Shown: piece after piece, positions 36,551-48,589 of the stretch
How positions within the stretch are numbered: the stretch's first letter is position 1
Layout of the letters: the number at the start of each line of letters is the position of its first letter
NCBI GenBank assembly: GCA_014529385.2
Contig: CM043968.1
Location: forward strand, 21,567,484-21,631,483
DNA: 64,000 bases
From: Adiantum capillus-veneris
Taxonomy: Eukaryota > Streptophyta > Polypodiopsida > Polypodiales > Pteridaceae
Direction: 5' to 3'
Program-made: the position numbers and the translations under genes
Notes under the pieces: model-generated
The model's database searches: none
Told to the model about the DNA's origin: nothing
Seen by the model: only the letters and a program-made list of their open reading frames with translations

Positions 36551-37319
36551 AGATATAAGATAGGATTTGTAGCTCAAAGCTTAAAGAAAACCATTGCAAT
36601 TTGTTTAATGCTTGAAGTATCTTGTATAAGATTTTTTGTCGGCATTAGAGGTTTGATCTTCCATGTACAAGATCATTTAAGACCTTCTTTTCATCCTTAT
36701 GTAAAGAGGAAACCCCACATCAAGGCACACTGATTGTAAGCTTGAGCTTGCAACCCATCTAGGTGTAAAACACCTTTTCACAAACTTAAGTTTAAAGTTA
36801 GACGCCTTTTGGTTGAAAAACTAGTTCTTTTTCAAATGAGTGTACAACTTATTACCAAAAATGTTGTCCCTTGAAATATTTGGTATATTGGTTTTTAAAA
36901 ATACACCACACAAATCAATACAAGAATAATATGGCTCTATTGTAAACATGGATTTTCTTCTCATGAAGGTTAAAAAATAGCTTTTGAATGAGTGCCAAAT
37001 TTTTCAAGTTGGTCTAATATTTACTACTTGCAGATACTATATCTCAAGATTGAGTATAGTGAGGATAAACATCAATGCATATGCAAGGGTATCATTCCAT
37101 GTAGAGTAGCCTTAAAACAATGAAATTTATAAGCCTCATTTAAAAAAATGGGACTTGAATAAGTCCCAAAACTAGATTGCTAAGCACACAACACAGACAA
37201 GGAACTATTTCCTCTAATTATCTGGTTTTTCTTGTTTCTCCCTTTGTGTCCACCCTATCCTTTACCTTGGCTGACATGACGTGTTTAATGACTACATCAA
37301 AGCACCTTAGCTAAGTCAT
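36551..37319. other. Non-coding, nothing recognised
   Basis: AT-rich stretch between the gypsy remnant and a TTAA element. Confidence 0.5.
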
Positions 37320-38510
37320 TTAACACTAGGTTGGTAACCTAGCAAGACATAAAAGTATCCTTTCAAGGTTTTGAAAAAGAATTCCAAAACCATTGTAGAT
37401 CCACACAATTTGGAAAATCCTTTTATGAGCTTATAGTGTAAGGACTACTACATATGGGAAAAATGGAAAACTTGTAAAATTTCTAATCTCTTGGTCACAA
37501 CTGCCTCCAAAGTTGAAGGACCAATCCATTTTGCCCAAAATAGCATTTCTTACGGTTGATTGCATATAAATGTGACTATGAATTTTTTTAGGACATGAGA
37601 TAAAATTTTATGTTAACTTCAATGGGTTGGTTATCAAATCATATGGTTGTTTTTGCCTCACTATTTTTCTTTTTGGGAAAAAAATTGGATACAAAAAAGT
37701 TACTGTTTTGCCATTTGCAGACCTATCATGGAAGTTTCTATAGTCACACTCAATACAGATAATCTTTTTAATTCCCTTTGGGCCTTTGGATTCAAAAGGA
37801 TCCATGGAGCATGTGAAAATAATAATAGATCTCTTACCAAGTGGAATCTTGCGGACAATGATGAAGTGCTAAATACAACAATTATGAAAAAAATGTGTTT
37901 AGCATTATGACCTATAGAATCCCATAGAAACTACTCAATATATATCTAGCTAAATTTGAAGTTTACAATTAGATGGATGGTTACTATCTATAAAAATTAC
38001 ATAATTGGCCTAAGCTAGAAATGTTTTTGTTTCTGAAATATTGATCTCACCAATAACCTTACTCTTACTCTTTCCACACAGTTTAGGTTCAGAAATGTTG
38101 AGCAAGAGTAAGGTTATTGGTGAGATCAATATTTCAAAAAAATGTCAATTTTTTTTCTCGGAGGGATGCACTATGTAATCATGTTAACGTATAACGTGAG
38201 TTCAAAAGGAAGGTTTTAAAATTTTAAGTAATTTAACAGAGATACATCTAAAAAAAAAAGATCTTTATATTCAATTTTGGTTTTTTTTTTAAAAAAAAAG
38301 ATCATTTTATTTATTCAGACTTGTTAAAAGAGAGATTTTTTTAAATACCCAACGAATGCACGTTATATAAGGGATACTGAAAGGTGAACCCCTTGAGGTT
38401 TTTTAGAGCTCATGAGGCAACTTTGTGGATATATAACATCTAGGAATCCAATTTCAAACTTTTCAAATAATTCAAGCAACTTCACTAATTACCAACTTAA
38501 TTAGTGTTAA
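37320..38510. mobile_element. TTAA-flanked element, copy B
   Basis: TTAA at 37320-37323 and 38507-38510. The body starts CACTAGGTTGGTAACC and ends TTACCAACTTAATTAGTG, an imperfect inverted repeat. Its first 600 bp aligns with copy C (52440-53868): shared blocks include CCAAAACCATWGTAGATCCAC, AATGGGTTGGTKATCA and AAGTGCTAAATACAACAA. A 31-bp hairpin lies inside at 38040-38135. No coding frame survives in either copy, so movement would depend on a transposase from elsewhere. Confidence 0.75.
38040..38135. repeat. 31-bp inverted repeat inside copy B
   Basis: ATTGATCTCACCAATAACCT...CTC (from about 38040) is repeated inverted as GAG...AGGTTATTGGTGAGATCAAT (ending about 38132), with a loop of about 30 nt containing CACACAGTTTAGGTT. 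In copy C the loop and right arm have relatives but the left arm does not, so the inverted arm was probably gained in copy B. Confidence 0.85.
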
Positions 38511-39173
38511 TACTAAAGTGCTTATGTATATGTCTTAGTTATCTAGCGACATCCAATGTGAAAGGTAAGATTCTCTATCTTTCTTCAAAAGCAAGCACAT
38601 AACCTTGCTAGAGACATAAGAGACTTAAGGTGAAAATGCAATCGTCACAATATGAGGCCGCTGGCAGGTTAAAATGATGCTTTGCTCGACCTAATTCCAA
38701 GTGACTGGATAGAGGATGTACATGAGGAGACTGCTGTCCTGCATATGATCTAAAAATGCATGCATAGGGCCAAACTGAGGGACTGACTCCATATATAGCA
38801 AAGACACAAGTGAAACTGCAGCCTCAATATTGGACTAGAAGATGATGATTTTCTCGGTGTGGTTTCGTCAGAAGAGTAAACCCCAATTAGCAACAAGATT
38901 TTTAACAGAAGGAACAAGAAGAAGCTCATGGAGACAACCATTGCCTAGAGATACAGGGAGAAATTGCCTTAAGTGAGAGCTTCAGATAAACAAAAGATCA
39001 AGATACCTTCCTAACAAAATGTTCACTTTTGAGGAAGAAGCCTGCATGCTTCCTAACCATGGCCATCCCTACGACATACGACCCGTATAGCACTAAAAAG
39101 GTTCAAAAATGACAAGGTTATAGAGAAGTAGTATGAGTAAAGAACTGCAGAAAACGAGAATTGGGCTGAATTG
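38511..39173. other. Flank and probable 3' untranslated region of the zinc-finger gene
   Basis: No coding signal. The minus-strand gene at 39174-41681 ends at the right edge, so its transcript should run into this stretch. Confidence 0.4.
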
Positions 39174-41681
39174 CTATTTGCTTTTCTGCTTGTGACTGCT
39201 TTCCCCATCATCTGAATCTGACAATACCCACCAAAGGTCTGCATCTTTGAAGTTATTTGATATGGTGAGAGAATCATCGTTATCTACAGCATGCTTCTCA
39301 CTCTTGATGCAGTGAAGGGACGTACCTAGCTCTATAATCAATGCAGGTGGCTCTCTGGATTTGAAGCCCAACTCTTCTTTCATAGTGCTTGCCATTTCGT
39401 TATCATGAGAGTGCATGTCCATGAGAGTAGTTTGCAAGGTCTGATGCCCATCCAACTTCTCAGAATGGCACTCTCTGGCTTTAATTACACTTTGGTTGTC
39501 GACACTAGTCTTGGAGTCATCTACTTTACATGCTAGCCCGCATACATCGACATCTGCACTGTCCATAGCAATGACTTGTTTCCCCTTTCTTATAAGCATG
39601 GCTGTTGCAGGCTGTGCAGGAAACCAGGAATTCGCATCCGGCAATGGAATTGGTAATGCTGACGTAGATGCCGCCAAAATAGCCTCCTGCTGCCACAAGC
39701 TTTTATCTTCTGTTGTGCTAACCTCTGCCTTTTCTGTGCCTGTGTAGCTATGGAGGGCATCTATTTGTTCAGAACATAACTTCTTTTCTCCCTGTTTGTC
39801 GTCTGTTTCCGATTTGCGCTTTGTCAAATTTTGCATGAACCTTTGCACGCTCTTTAGAAGAGCTTCAGCTACTACATTTGTCATCGAGTGCATTGATTGC
39901 TGGAGAGCTCCAAGTTGTACCAAGGCTACAGCAGTTACAACAGGGATCTTAATGTCTTCATTTTGGAGTACACTCGCCCGAGTATTGAGTACTCCTTCAT
40001 CAAAACATGCACTAGATTTCCCATTCCATCTACCTTCTATGGTCCCTTTGGCTGCATCAGTATGAGCTTGTGAAATCTCTGCATCTTTCTCAATCTTTAC
40101 ACTGTGAGCATTAATCAAGGGTGATGGAGCATTACCTGTAGTGTTGCACGCCATGGGAGATTTTTCCTCCTTGAGGTGACAGGCATTGAACACACAAGGT
40201 TTGTCTTGCAGATCGACATAAGGAACCACAGCATAAGGGTTGTGGCTGGCCATCGGAATGCTTAAATCTGATGTCGCTATTGGCTTTACGTCCAGGCCTT
40301 GAATATGGCTCTTCATGTATGAAGTGGTGATGTCGAGTTTCGATTCTCCCTTGCCTTCACATGGTGCACTGCTATTTGTTGCATGTGCTTCACACCTCAA
40401 TGCAATTACATTTCTCGTTGAATTATCGACATCTTGTCTCTTACCATCCATTTCACCATCTTGTTTGTCGATCAGTTCTCCACAGTTCGCACAGCAAATA
40501 AGATGGGCATTGGGAAGAGAATTAGCTAACCTGCAATGGTGCTCGATGCCCGCTACATGTGCTGATAGCATGAGCGCACTTTTGAAGCTGAGAGAGCAAG
40601 AGCAGCAGTTGAATAATGTGGGTGATTCGGAGTACTCTATGACGTGCTGCGCTGCATGCTTCTTGGGTAACATTGCTGGAATTTTCTCTTTCACTGCATG
40701 CTTATGTTTCAAGTGCTCATTGACCACATCTAGGTTTGGTAGAGAGAGAGTGCATACATGACACCATGCGTGCTCCTTCAGCGCGCTTCCTTTCCATTCT
40801 TTCCAACTGTGGGCGTGGGAAGCATTGCACCTGCGCCTGCCCGCATCCTCATCTGTGTTTGTTGGTGGCAGGAAATTCATGCTTGCAAGATGACGCGGGC
40901 AATCTTTATTACTTAATCGCAATGCATCTGAATGATGAGCGTACAGCAGATGCAACTCAAAGCAGGGCCAACTGCTACACCATATCATGCAGACCATGCA
41001 TGGGTAGCCCCCCTTTGTCAGCATATTAGCGGGTCCGCACCCAACCTTAAAACTACTGTTCCATTTCTGTAAAGCAGAGATATGCTTGGAGCTAACAAGA
41101 TGTGACTCACGGTTTTCTGCATGGATGAATGCCTTGGAACAAATAGAACATTCCGAATGTCTCACTCTGCCAATGTGTGCCGTTGTGAACAAATGCATTA
41201 TGTAGGCATCGAGGCTGTCATGCTGGACATCACAAATAGTGCACAGGGAGGTGACATACATGGCTAGTTCTTCTCCTGGGAGCCCGCTAACCTGTCTTAG
41301 CAGCTCATTAAGCTTGGGGTAAAGGTAAGCCTTTTCCTCCTTTCTATGCAGAGGCATCAAGCGATGCACCTGCAATGCAATGCAATTGTGGAATGATACC
41401 GCACATTGTATACAAGTGCAATTGTTGATGGTTGTGCATGAACTGCTGAAGAGGCCAGCCTGAAGCTTCATTTTGTGTGTGTCGCTTTGCACATGGCTTT
41501 CAACATCTTTTAAGTCCTTCAAACCATGCTTGCACACTAAGCAAACACTGGAGAAGTCGCATTCCATCTTCAGCTTTTTCACATGAGCATTACTGAGACG
41601 GTGCAACCCATATTCGCGGTTGCTGAAATTCGAATTGCAGTACTTGCAATGTATTTGCTGTTCCTCGGCCTGTAAAACCAT
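39174..41681 (-). CDS. Multi-finger C2H2 (matrin/U1-like spacing) zinc-finger protein; probable host gene
   Basis: One open frame of 835 codons, with no lesion. Eight fingers in residues 12-381, each C-x2-C-x12-H-x4/5-H (x11 in the first): C12/C15/H27/H33, C47/C50/H63/H69, C90/C93/H106/H112, C147/C150/H163/H169, C178/C181/H194/H200, C228/C231/H244/H249, C307/C310/H323/H328, C359/C362/H375/H381. The x5 His spacing recalls U1/matrin-type fingers that bind DNA or double-stranded RNA. The rest (390-835) is low complexity and acidic/Ser-rich with no known domain, and ends in a basic tail (HKQKSK). The ATG at 41681 overlaps a good splice acceptor (TTTTACAG|GCCGAGG, AG at 41671-41670), so the true gene may start in an upstream exon and this ATG may lie in an intron. 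Likely nuclear; function unknown. Confidence 0.7.
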   Translation of the reverse strand: MVLQAEEQQIHCKYCNSNFSNREYGLHRLSNAHVKKLKMECDFSSVCLVCKHGLKDLKDVESHVQSDTHKMKLQAGLFSSSCTTINNCTCIQCAVSFHNCIALQVHRLMPLHRKEEKAYLYPKLNELLRQVSGLPGEELAMYVTSLCTICDVQHDSLDAYIMHLFTTAHIGRVRHSECSICSKAFIHAENRESHLVSSKHISALQKWNSSFKVGCGPANMLTKGGYPCMVCMIWCSSWPCFELHLLYAHHSDALRLSNKDCPRHLASMNFLPPTNTDEDAGRRRCNASHAHSWKEWKGSALKEHAWCHVCTLSLPNLDVVNEHLKHKHAVKEKIPAMLPKKHAAQHVIEYSESPTLFNCCSCSLSFKSALMLSAHVAGIEHHCRLANSLPNAHLICCANCGELIDKQDGEMDGKRQDVDNSTRNVIALRCEAHATNSSAPCEGKGESKLDITTSYMKSHIQGLDVKPIATSDLSIPMASHNPYAVVPYVDLQDKPCVFNACHLKEEKSPMACNTTGNAPSPLINAHSVKIEKDAEISQAHTDAAKGTIEGRWNGKSSACFDEGVLNTRASVLQNEDIKIPVVTAVALVQLGALQQSMHSMTNVVAEALLKSVQRFMQNLTKRKSETDDKQGEKKLCSEQIDALHSYTGTEKAEVSTTEDKSLWQQEAILAASTSALPIPLPDANSWFPAQPATAMLIRKGKQVIAMDSADVDVCGLACKVDDSKTSVDNQSVIKARECHSEKLDGHQTLQTTLMDMHSHDNEMASTMKEELGFKSREPPALIIELGTSLHCIKSEKHAVDNDDSLTISNNFKDADLWWVLSDSDDGESSHKQKSK

Positions 41682-41883
41682 AAAAAACTGTACCTAATTA
41701 ATTCAGAAGAAGTTTTTAGCCTCGAGGAAGGATCAGACGCAAGATAATTGACATGTATACTTGACTCTTCCAAATATACATGTCAATTATATTTAGAGCA
41801 GAAGCAAGAGACCTGGTAAAATGGTAGCCTACCATTTTGGAGGATTGTGAGTTTGCAGATGGTAACAATGCAGGTAACTGATA

Positions 41884-41887
<4 letters not shown>

Positions 41888-41952
<65 letters not shown>

Positions 41953-42293
41953 TGTGTGGATCGTGGGCCTACAATGCCAAAACTTCTCTTCTTCTCTCTC
42001 AACGTCACCCAGCCTGTAATTTGCAAGCAGAGTGCTCTCCAAGCTAGTTGAAATATACAGACAAATGAGATACCTTAGTTGTCTATACATTGTAGTTCTA
42101 GTTCCTAAATCTCTCTCTCTCTCTCTCTCTCACACACTCACACACACACACACCCTCTCACTCTTTTGTAAATGACGAGGAATCGAGGAACGTCCTTTTG
42201 ATTCACGCTACGGCTCCTGACTGTTGCTGTAGTACAACGTTGGAACCAAATTATAACTAGCTACTGTAGAGGGCCAATTAATTCCAAGCAAAT

Positions 42294-42329
<36 letters not shown>
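41888..42329. repeat. CT-rich microsatellites upstream of the zinc-finger gene
   Basis: (CT)24 joined to (GT)12 at 41888-41958; (CT)10 then CA-rich at 42111-42153; (CT)17 at 42296-42329. They lie 0.2-0.65 kb upstream of the minus-strand gene start, so GA-type promoter elements are possible but unproven. Confidence 0.9.
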
Positions 42330-42330
<1 letters not shown>

Positions 42331-42454
42331 AGATTCCGCGTTACTAATTGTAGGTAATGGCGTACCAGTTATTTTGCACAGGTTCTTTTTGGGTTGGTGA
42401 AGCAATATTTGCAATTTTGCAGTCAAGTACTGCAGCGCACAATGTACATACGCC

Positions 42455-42458
<4 letters not shown>

Positions 42459-42497
<39 letters not shown>

Positions 42498-42586
42498 GAG
42501 GAGCTCTCAGCTTATTACCAGACTACCAGTGACTGGCGCATGGTGGCGTTCTTTCTTTGTCAATTATCACGTACATGCTACAGCCT

Positions 42587-42660
<74 letters not shown>
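42459..42660. repeat. (GA)18 and two CT microsatellites
   Basis: GA 42459-42495; CT 42592-42620 and 42630-42659. The GA and CT tracts face each other 100 bp apart, forming a potential inverted pair. Confidence 0.95.
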
Positions 42661-42664
<4 letters not shown>

Positions 42665-44781
42665 CAGCAGTGCTTGAAAACAACTTTTTTCTAAGAACTT
42701 GAGAATGGAAAAATTGGAGAGCCGAATTGACTATACTTGAACGGTTTCACCTAAATTTTGTAGGTTTTCTCACCTTCCATATAGAGTTTAGAGGTAAATG
42801 TTAAATTTTGTATGCGGGATTGGATTACCCTAAACCTAGGTTTTTTTGGAGCACTATATTGTACATATCACAGGAAGCTTTCCATAGCTTCCCACAATTA
42901 TTCCCACATTGTGAATTACGAGAACATCATGAGCTACCAGAGCCGGCAGCCCCCTGCCCCCAATCGCACCTAGCTAGGTGTGTGGTGCCGAGCTTGCAGA
43001 AGCTTATGATGTTGGACACTATGGAAAAAAATGGGGAAAGAGGATCTCCTTCCCAAAAGGGAAGCCATTTAAAAGTTATTGTGCATGTGTACGTGTGTTC
43101 ATAAGATAATGTGGGATTGTTTAGTAGCGATGAATCAACTTGAAATAGTGGAGCTAATGTAAACATGGATGAACATATCGCAAAGCAGGACATCATGTAG
43201 CAAAAGGGTCAATTACAATTTTTATGATTGCCTGGTTGAGCAAGGAAACTAGCTAGTAGGGAGCAACTTTTCACACGAGCTGCCACCCAAAGTGGCCGCA
43301 TCGACATCTCAAATAAAAAAACAAAGCTAAAGTACTTAGTGGTATTATTGGCTAAGCAAGGAGCAACCCTCAGGGTTCAATACCAAAGTTGTAGTACAAA
43401 TGGTGTTGTTACTTGTTAGAAAAGAAGATGGTCCACTCTTCTAAAAGAAGTCCATTTTGATAGGAAATAGTTGAGAGGAGTGACAGATCTCAAAGTTACA
43501 CAGTGCGTGTTGCTGTTGAAAAAGACCATTGCATTGGCCCAAATGGTGCCATCTACAAATTTTGCAAGGCCAAAACCAACAACTATTTGTAGTCCCATGG
43601 CCTGAGGTTCCAATTAAACGTTACGTGATAGTGACCGACAAAAGAAGCTATGAAATTATGCTTGTAAGTGCCCTAATTGTCATGCTAGTATGCATATTAA
43701 TGGATCAGGGGAGGGGTAAGAGCACAAATTAAGACTCTTGCCTAAAGCATGCATTATAGAGCATTGCTTATGCTAGATTTAGGTCATCAAGAGATCATAT
43801 CAAGATTGCAAAAGCACCAAAAATCGCATAAGTGACCTAAATTTCAACTCAAACTATGGATTTTAAAAAGCTGAGAGAGCACCTCCTAAGATAGTAACCA
43901 TGACAATTTTTTCGAAGCACCAAACATGCCAATGTTACTATCCAACTACCTAGAGATCTCATTTGTTTTTTTCTTTGACTTGAACATTGGAGCTTCTTTG
44001 ACTCGAACAGGGCTCCAATGGTTGCAAATGCCTTCAAGATGAACTTTCATTCAAAAGCATAACTTGATGCTCCATTTGTTGCACCCTTTTCTTAGCACGC
44101 CTTCACATCAAAGCATGCTTTTTCTTATGTCTATTAATTGATCTTATCACAACATATGGTCTTTTAGATGCATGCACAAGAAATCACATGATGAGGAATG
44201 TTTTCATGTGCATCACTTCAAAGTATTCTGAATCATTCTAGCCTTGGGCAAAGACACTATTATTGCATGTTGTTACGAGCAGTTCTTCTTAGCTTAATCC
44301 CTTTTTCAAGCCCTTCAATTAGCTTGATGTCTCTATAGCAATCTCTACCTCAACTTTTGATCATGGATTTCTCTTACTTTATATTGTGGATGGCTTCAAA
44401 TGCCACAAATGTTGTTAAACGCATGCATAGGTCAATGTTTAAGAAGAATATCACCACACTCCCTTTGGGGGGCGTTTATGAAGCGGACTTTGGAGTGAGA
44501 CATTTTTTTATCCATCCCACCACCATTACCTCCCATTGGTGCCTCTTACCACTCATTGTCACCACCACCGGTGATTGGTGGTGCTAGCTTATTGACACCA
44601 TGTGCCACCCCTACTACCACCACCGCCCATTGCCGCCCCTCCCTCTCTAGTGTAGTAGCTCAAGCTCAAAAATGTACACGAAGCCCAAAAAACAAGGTAA
44701 ATGGAGAATCTATCGAGGTGGAAAAGTCATCATCTAGGAGTTTTGAAATCCCAAATCAGATATTCCCACAGTTGACCCCCC
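42661..44781. other. Non-coding, nothing recognised
   Basis: Only short frames without motifs. It separates the zinc-finger gene region from the gypsy element. Confidence 0.5.
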
Positions 44782-44934
44782 CGTAAGACAAGGGGAACTA
44801 GAACCTAGGAGTCCACCACCCAACCACCCACTATATAGCATAGCCCCGGGTCCTTTGCCATACTTGGACTCCCTATCCACACTGCATAGCCCGGCCCTGC
44901 CCTTGTCTAGTCCGGCCTTGCCGGTGTCCTGACA
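44782..44934 (-). repeat. Gypsy 3' LTR (153 bp)
   Basis: On the plus strand it runs CGTAAGACAAGGGG to GTGTCCTGACA; its outer T has become C. It is shorter than the partner because it lacks the extra CCAACCACTATATAGCATAGCCCA units. Confidence 0.9.
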
Positions 44935-45359
44935 TTACTCCCCCCTAAAGAAGAGTTTTCGTCCTCGAAAACAAAAGTGGAGAACTTTTTCTTAAGAACA
45001 CTAATGTTTTCCCAAGTGGCACCTTCCTCATGTCGGTCTTTCCACTTGATTAAGGCTTGTTGACGTACGTGATGACATGTACGTAACTCATGATAATCGA
45101 GAACACGTTTAGGTTCATGCAGTAATTTAGGAGGTTCAATGAAATCAACCAAAATCTGTTGGTCAACGACATTGTCGTCCCCATGTAATCGCTTACGTAA
45201 ACGGCTTACATGAAACACCGGATGAATGCGAGAATGTGAAGGTAGTAATAATTTGTAGGAACTATCACCTACTCGCTTGAGTATTTTGAAAGGCCCACAA
45301 TATCGGGGAGATAATTTAGGTGTTGGCTCGCTTTTCAGACTTTCTGAATGTTCTGGCAC
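44907..45359 (-). pseudogene. Gypsy integrase C-terminus with chromodomain-like end
   Basis: Reads LSPRYCGPFKILKRVGDSSYKL, HPVFHVSRLRK (the GPY/F-type module after the integrase core), then RVLDYHELR...QALIKWKDRHEEGATWEN, which has the fold signature of the chromodomain that steers chromoviruses toward heterochromatin. The final residues run into the 3' LTR. The frame is open here but separated from the integrase core by frame changes. Confidence 0.85.
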
Positions 45360-45422
45360 ACATAAAATACTTCCTCCCCTTCTTCGAAGGTAACTTGCCG
45401 ACAGTTCTCATCAGCGTACTTC

Positions 45423-46290
45423 TTATACCGAGCGTGTGCTTGTCGGACATTCTGACGAGTAAGTTTCAGCATGTCCATGTGGTTTTGGAGAAATCCTTAA
45501 CTTGTTGGAGTTTTTTGGTTGCCAATCCCACCATAACTGGTGACCTAGGTTGAAACCCATACATGAACATGAAAGGACTAAAGCCTGTTGTGACATGCTT
45601 AGCATTGTTGTAGGAAAAATCGAGAATAGATAAGTATTCTTCCTAGTCCGACTATTTTTTGCTGACATATGCTCTTAGCATATCCTCTAGCACCTGGTCA
45701 ACTCGTTTTGTCTAACCATCTATTTCTGGATGATCAGCTGTACTGAGGTTCAGTTTTGTATCCAATCGTTTAAACACAGCTCTCTAAAAGTGGCTATTCA
45801 ACTTGGGATCACGGTCACTAACAATGTTACTTGGAAAACCATACAGTTTGTATAGATTTTCCACAAATAACTTGGCTAGTTCTGGTGTCTTAACCGTCAA
45901 CCTATCTATGACCACCCATACCAAGTCATGACCTCGCACAGTGGTTGGTAAACCCACAATAAAATTCATAGAGATGCTTTTCCATTTTCCATTGGGAATC
46001 TCCAAAGGATGTAAGAGTCCTTCTCCTTTCAGGCGCTCTGCTTTGTTAACTTGACATTTTTGTCAATGAAAGACATAAGCTTGAACAAAGCCATGTATAC
46101 CTGGCCAGTAAAACTGTCATCGTACGAGAGCATAAGTTTTTCTAATCCCCACGTGCCCTGCACTTGGACTATCATGACATTCATAAAGAATTTGGCGCCG
46201 AATGTCTTTGTCCGTTGGTACAAAAACTCTCCCCTTATGGAGTAGGTACCCATTGTCGATGGTGAAATGCTTCCATCGATGTAGTTCATC
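45423..46290 (-). pseudogene. Gypsy integrase core, broken
   Basis: GKWKSISMNFIVGLPTT at 45992-45945 is the first catalytic block, but the usual MDF aspartate is Asn here. WVVIDRLT is followed by a deletion of the SAHF-type segment, then YGFPSNIVSDRDPKLNSHF (second aspartate kept). Stops and frame changes follow to about 45400. Confidence 0.8.
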
Positions 46291-47790
46291 ACTTGATAAA
46301 GGAGAACTAGGTGTGGAGGTTAACTGTACACTACCGTCATTGGAGAGAGAAGGATCCCTCTTTTGAACATGGCTCCACACTTTGGAATATGCTTCATCAT
46401 GCTCATATTTGCCTTTGAGAGAATCTAAAAATTCATTGCAAAGTTCCGTGAACAAGAGCGAATTGATCTTTGGCATTCGACTTAGAGAGTCCGCCACAAC
46501 CTTGTACCGGCCTTTGCGGTTATACCTTAGCTTGGTGTCATATTCCTGAAGAATCTCGGCCCACCTGGCTTTTTGACCCTTCAAATCCATTTGTTGTGTA
46601 AACCATTTGATGCTTTCATGGTCAAACACAATCTCAAACTAAGCACCATACAGATAAAGCCGCCATGTTTTTAAGGCAGACACTATTGCATAGAGTTCAC
46701 GTTCGTAAGCAAAATAGTTCTGCTGAGCTGCATCAAGCTTCTTGCTTTCAAATGCAATCGATTGTCCGTCTTGTAACAGGACTGCTCCAATAGCACGGTC
46801 ACTAGCATCCGTTTCCAAAACGAATGGTTTCAAAGGATCTACAATAGCCAGTATAGGAGCTGTAGCTAATCCATCCTTGAGTGTATCGAAACTGTGCTGT
46901 TGAGCGGATCCCCACTGAAAAGCTTTACCCTTGCATTTTAGTTGATCCGTCATGGGAACAACAATTTGAGCATAGTTTTTAACGAACCTTTGGTAAAAAC
47001 CTGCAAATCCTTAAAAAAATTATAATTCTTCTAGATTTTTAGGAGAAGGCCATTTCCGGATGGTATCCACTTTGGATTGATCCATATATAGTCCGTTAGT
47101 TAAAATAACATGCCCTAAATAATGATTTCATCTTTTAGAAAATCACATATATTTAGATTCCTTGGGTATATAATGTGTTTGTGCGTAACAACTCAAACAC
47201 CTGCCTGAGATGTTGTAAGTGTTCTTCTTCAGAAGCACTATAGACTAGGATGTCATCGAGGAAAACAATGACAAATTTGCCCAAATATGGCTTCAAGACA
47301 CTATCCATAAGTGTCATGAGTGTTGCAGGCGCATTGGTTAACCCAAAGGGCATCACCAAGAACTCGTAGTGTCCAAACCGTGTTCGAAATGCAGTTTTAG
47401 GTATATCGGCAAGTTGAATACAGAATTAGTGATATCCTGACCGCAAGTCTATTTTTGTAAAAATGTGAGCATGAGTGAGCTTGTCAAACAACTCATCTAC
47501 TCTGGACAATGGGTATTTGTTCTTTAACTGTAATCGCATTTAAGCCACGGTATTCTGCACACATGCGTATATTGCCATATTTTTTCTTCACTAAGAGGAT
47601 AGGCGAAGCCCATGTGAAGAACTGGTTGTATAAACCCTCTGCTAAGGTAGTCTACAAGCTGACGTTCCACCTCAGCAGCTTCTGAATAACTCATACGGTA
47701 AGGTGGTTTACTAACAGGTTTACAGCTTGCAGCCACGTCAATGCTATGTTGCACTGATCGTGTCGGCGGTAATCTTGATGGCAAATCATT
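46117..47790 (-). pseudogene. Gypsy reverse transcriptase, RNase H and H2C2 region, broken
   Basis: RT start near 47784 (LPPTRSVQHSIDV, YRMSYSEAAEVERQL, GFIQP), then [12 protein letters not shown] and FLDDILVYS (catalytic pair) at 47347-47241; KAFQWGSAQQHSFDTLK, FVLETDASDRAIGAVL and YERELYAIVSALKTW (RNase H) at 46905-46660; ARWAEILQEYDTKLRY and VVADSLSR; then an H2C2-type HVGIRKTY near 46130. Stops between blocks, e.g. near 46640 (GA-stop-FE) and 47150. Confidence 0.85.
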
Positions 47791-47823
47791 AGGAAATACA
47801 TCTTGAAATTCCTTTAATAATCT

Positions 47824-48545
47824 CTATAATTGACTAGCAATGTTTGCTTGTTTAGAATTAGCAATTGGTGGAACATAGGAGAGAGAAGCATGCGGCGCTG
47901 AGGAATGTTCAACAAACGCAATGTTAGAAAGAAAATGAGACAGTGAGTAACACAAGAAAATTTGATCTATTTCATTATCAGAAACGAGCTGCATAAGCTC
48001 AGCGGTACAAATCAGTGGTGATGAAGGTATATCTTTTTCTCCTAACAACAACACATGTGCGCCATGGGATTCAAACATCAAGCTGTTGTGCTCATAGCTA
48101 CGCTTCAATGATGGTCCTAGGCTATGCAACCACTCCCTACAAGGAACCACATCATCCCTTTCCATGTTCATAACCTGATAATCCAAGCATGTGGAGTACC
48201 CTCGTACTTCTAATGGAACATCTCGGCATTGAGTATCCCACATTTCCGTATCATGTCCATTCATCATTGCTACCTTGTAGCGGTGGATACTCGGAGTTTG
48301 AGGCAATTTAAGTTTTTTCACCAATCTGTAATTGATGAAATTGTGAGTAGCACCATCATCTACCAAGATGCGCACCTTGTGCCCTTGCAGATATCCGTGC
48401 ATACATACTAACTCATGTGGTCCAAAGGTTGGTTTCCACATGGAAGCTGTGAGACAACATTCATGCACCACCTCAGTGTGTGTTACTTCCACTGTAGAGA
48501 ATCGTGAGGAAGACTCAAGAGGTAGCAGTTGCACCGTGTGCACTG
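47824..48545 (-). pseudogene. Gypsy aspartic protease region
   Basis: Open frame of 239 codons with GHKVRILVDDGATHNFIN, the protease active-site region; the usual DT/SG triplet reads DDG here. Preceded by a CCHC-like knuckle (CFQCLGRGHGKKDF, about 48620-48580) whose last Cys is Phe. Confidence 0.8.
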
Positions 48546-48589
48546 CTTTCTCCTTGCCCTGAGCAACAGATTTCCCCTTGGGAAAATCC

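Noticed and set aside
37608-37805. Protein-coding relic in TTAA element B (and 52607-52897 in C)
   Set aside because: The similar short minus-strand frames (sharing LITNPLKLT) could be a decayed gene, but no motif is recognisable and both are interrupted; too weak to call.
39496-41029. Plus-strand frames opposite the zinc-finger gene
   Set aside because: Shadow frames of a 2.5-kb minus-strand gene with clear finger motifs.
42808-43613. Short frames of 65-98 codons
   Set aside because: No motif, both strands, flanked by non-coding sequence; chance frames.
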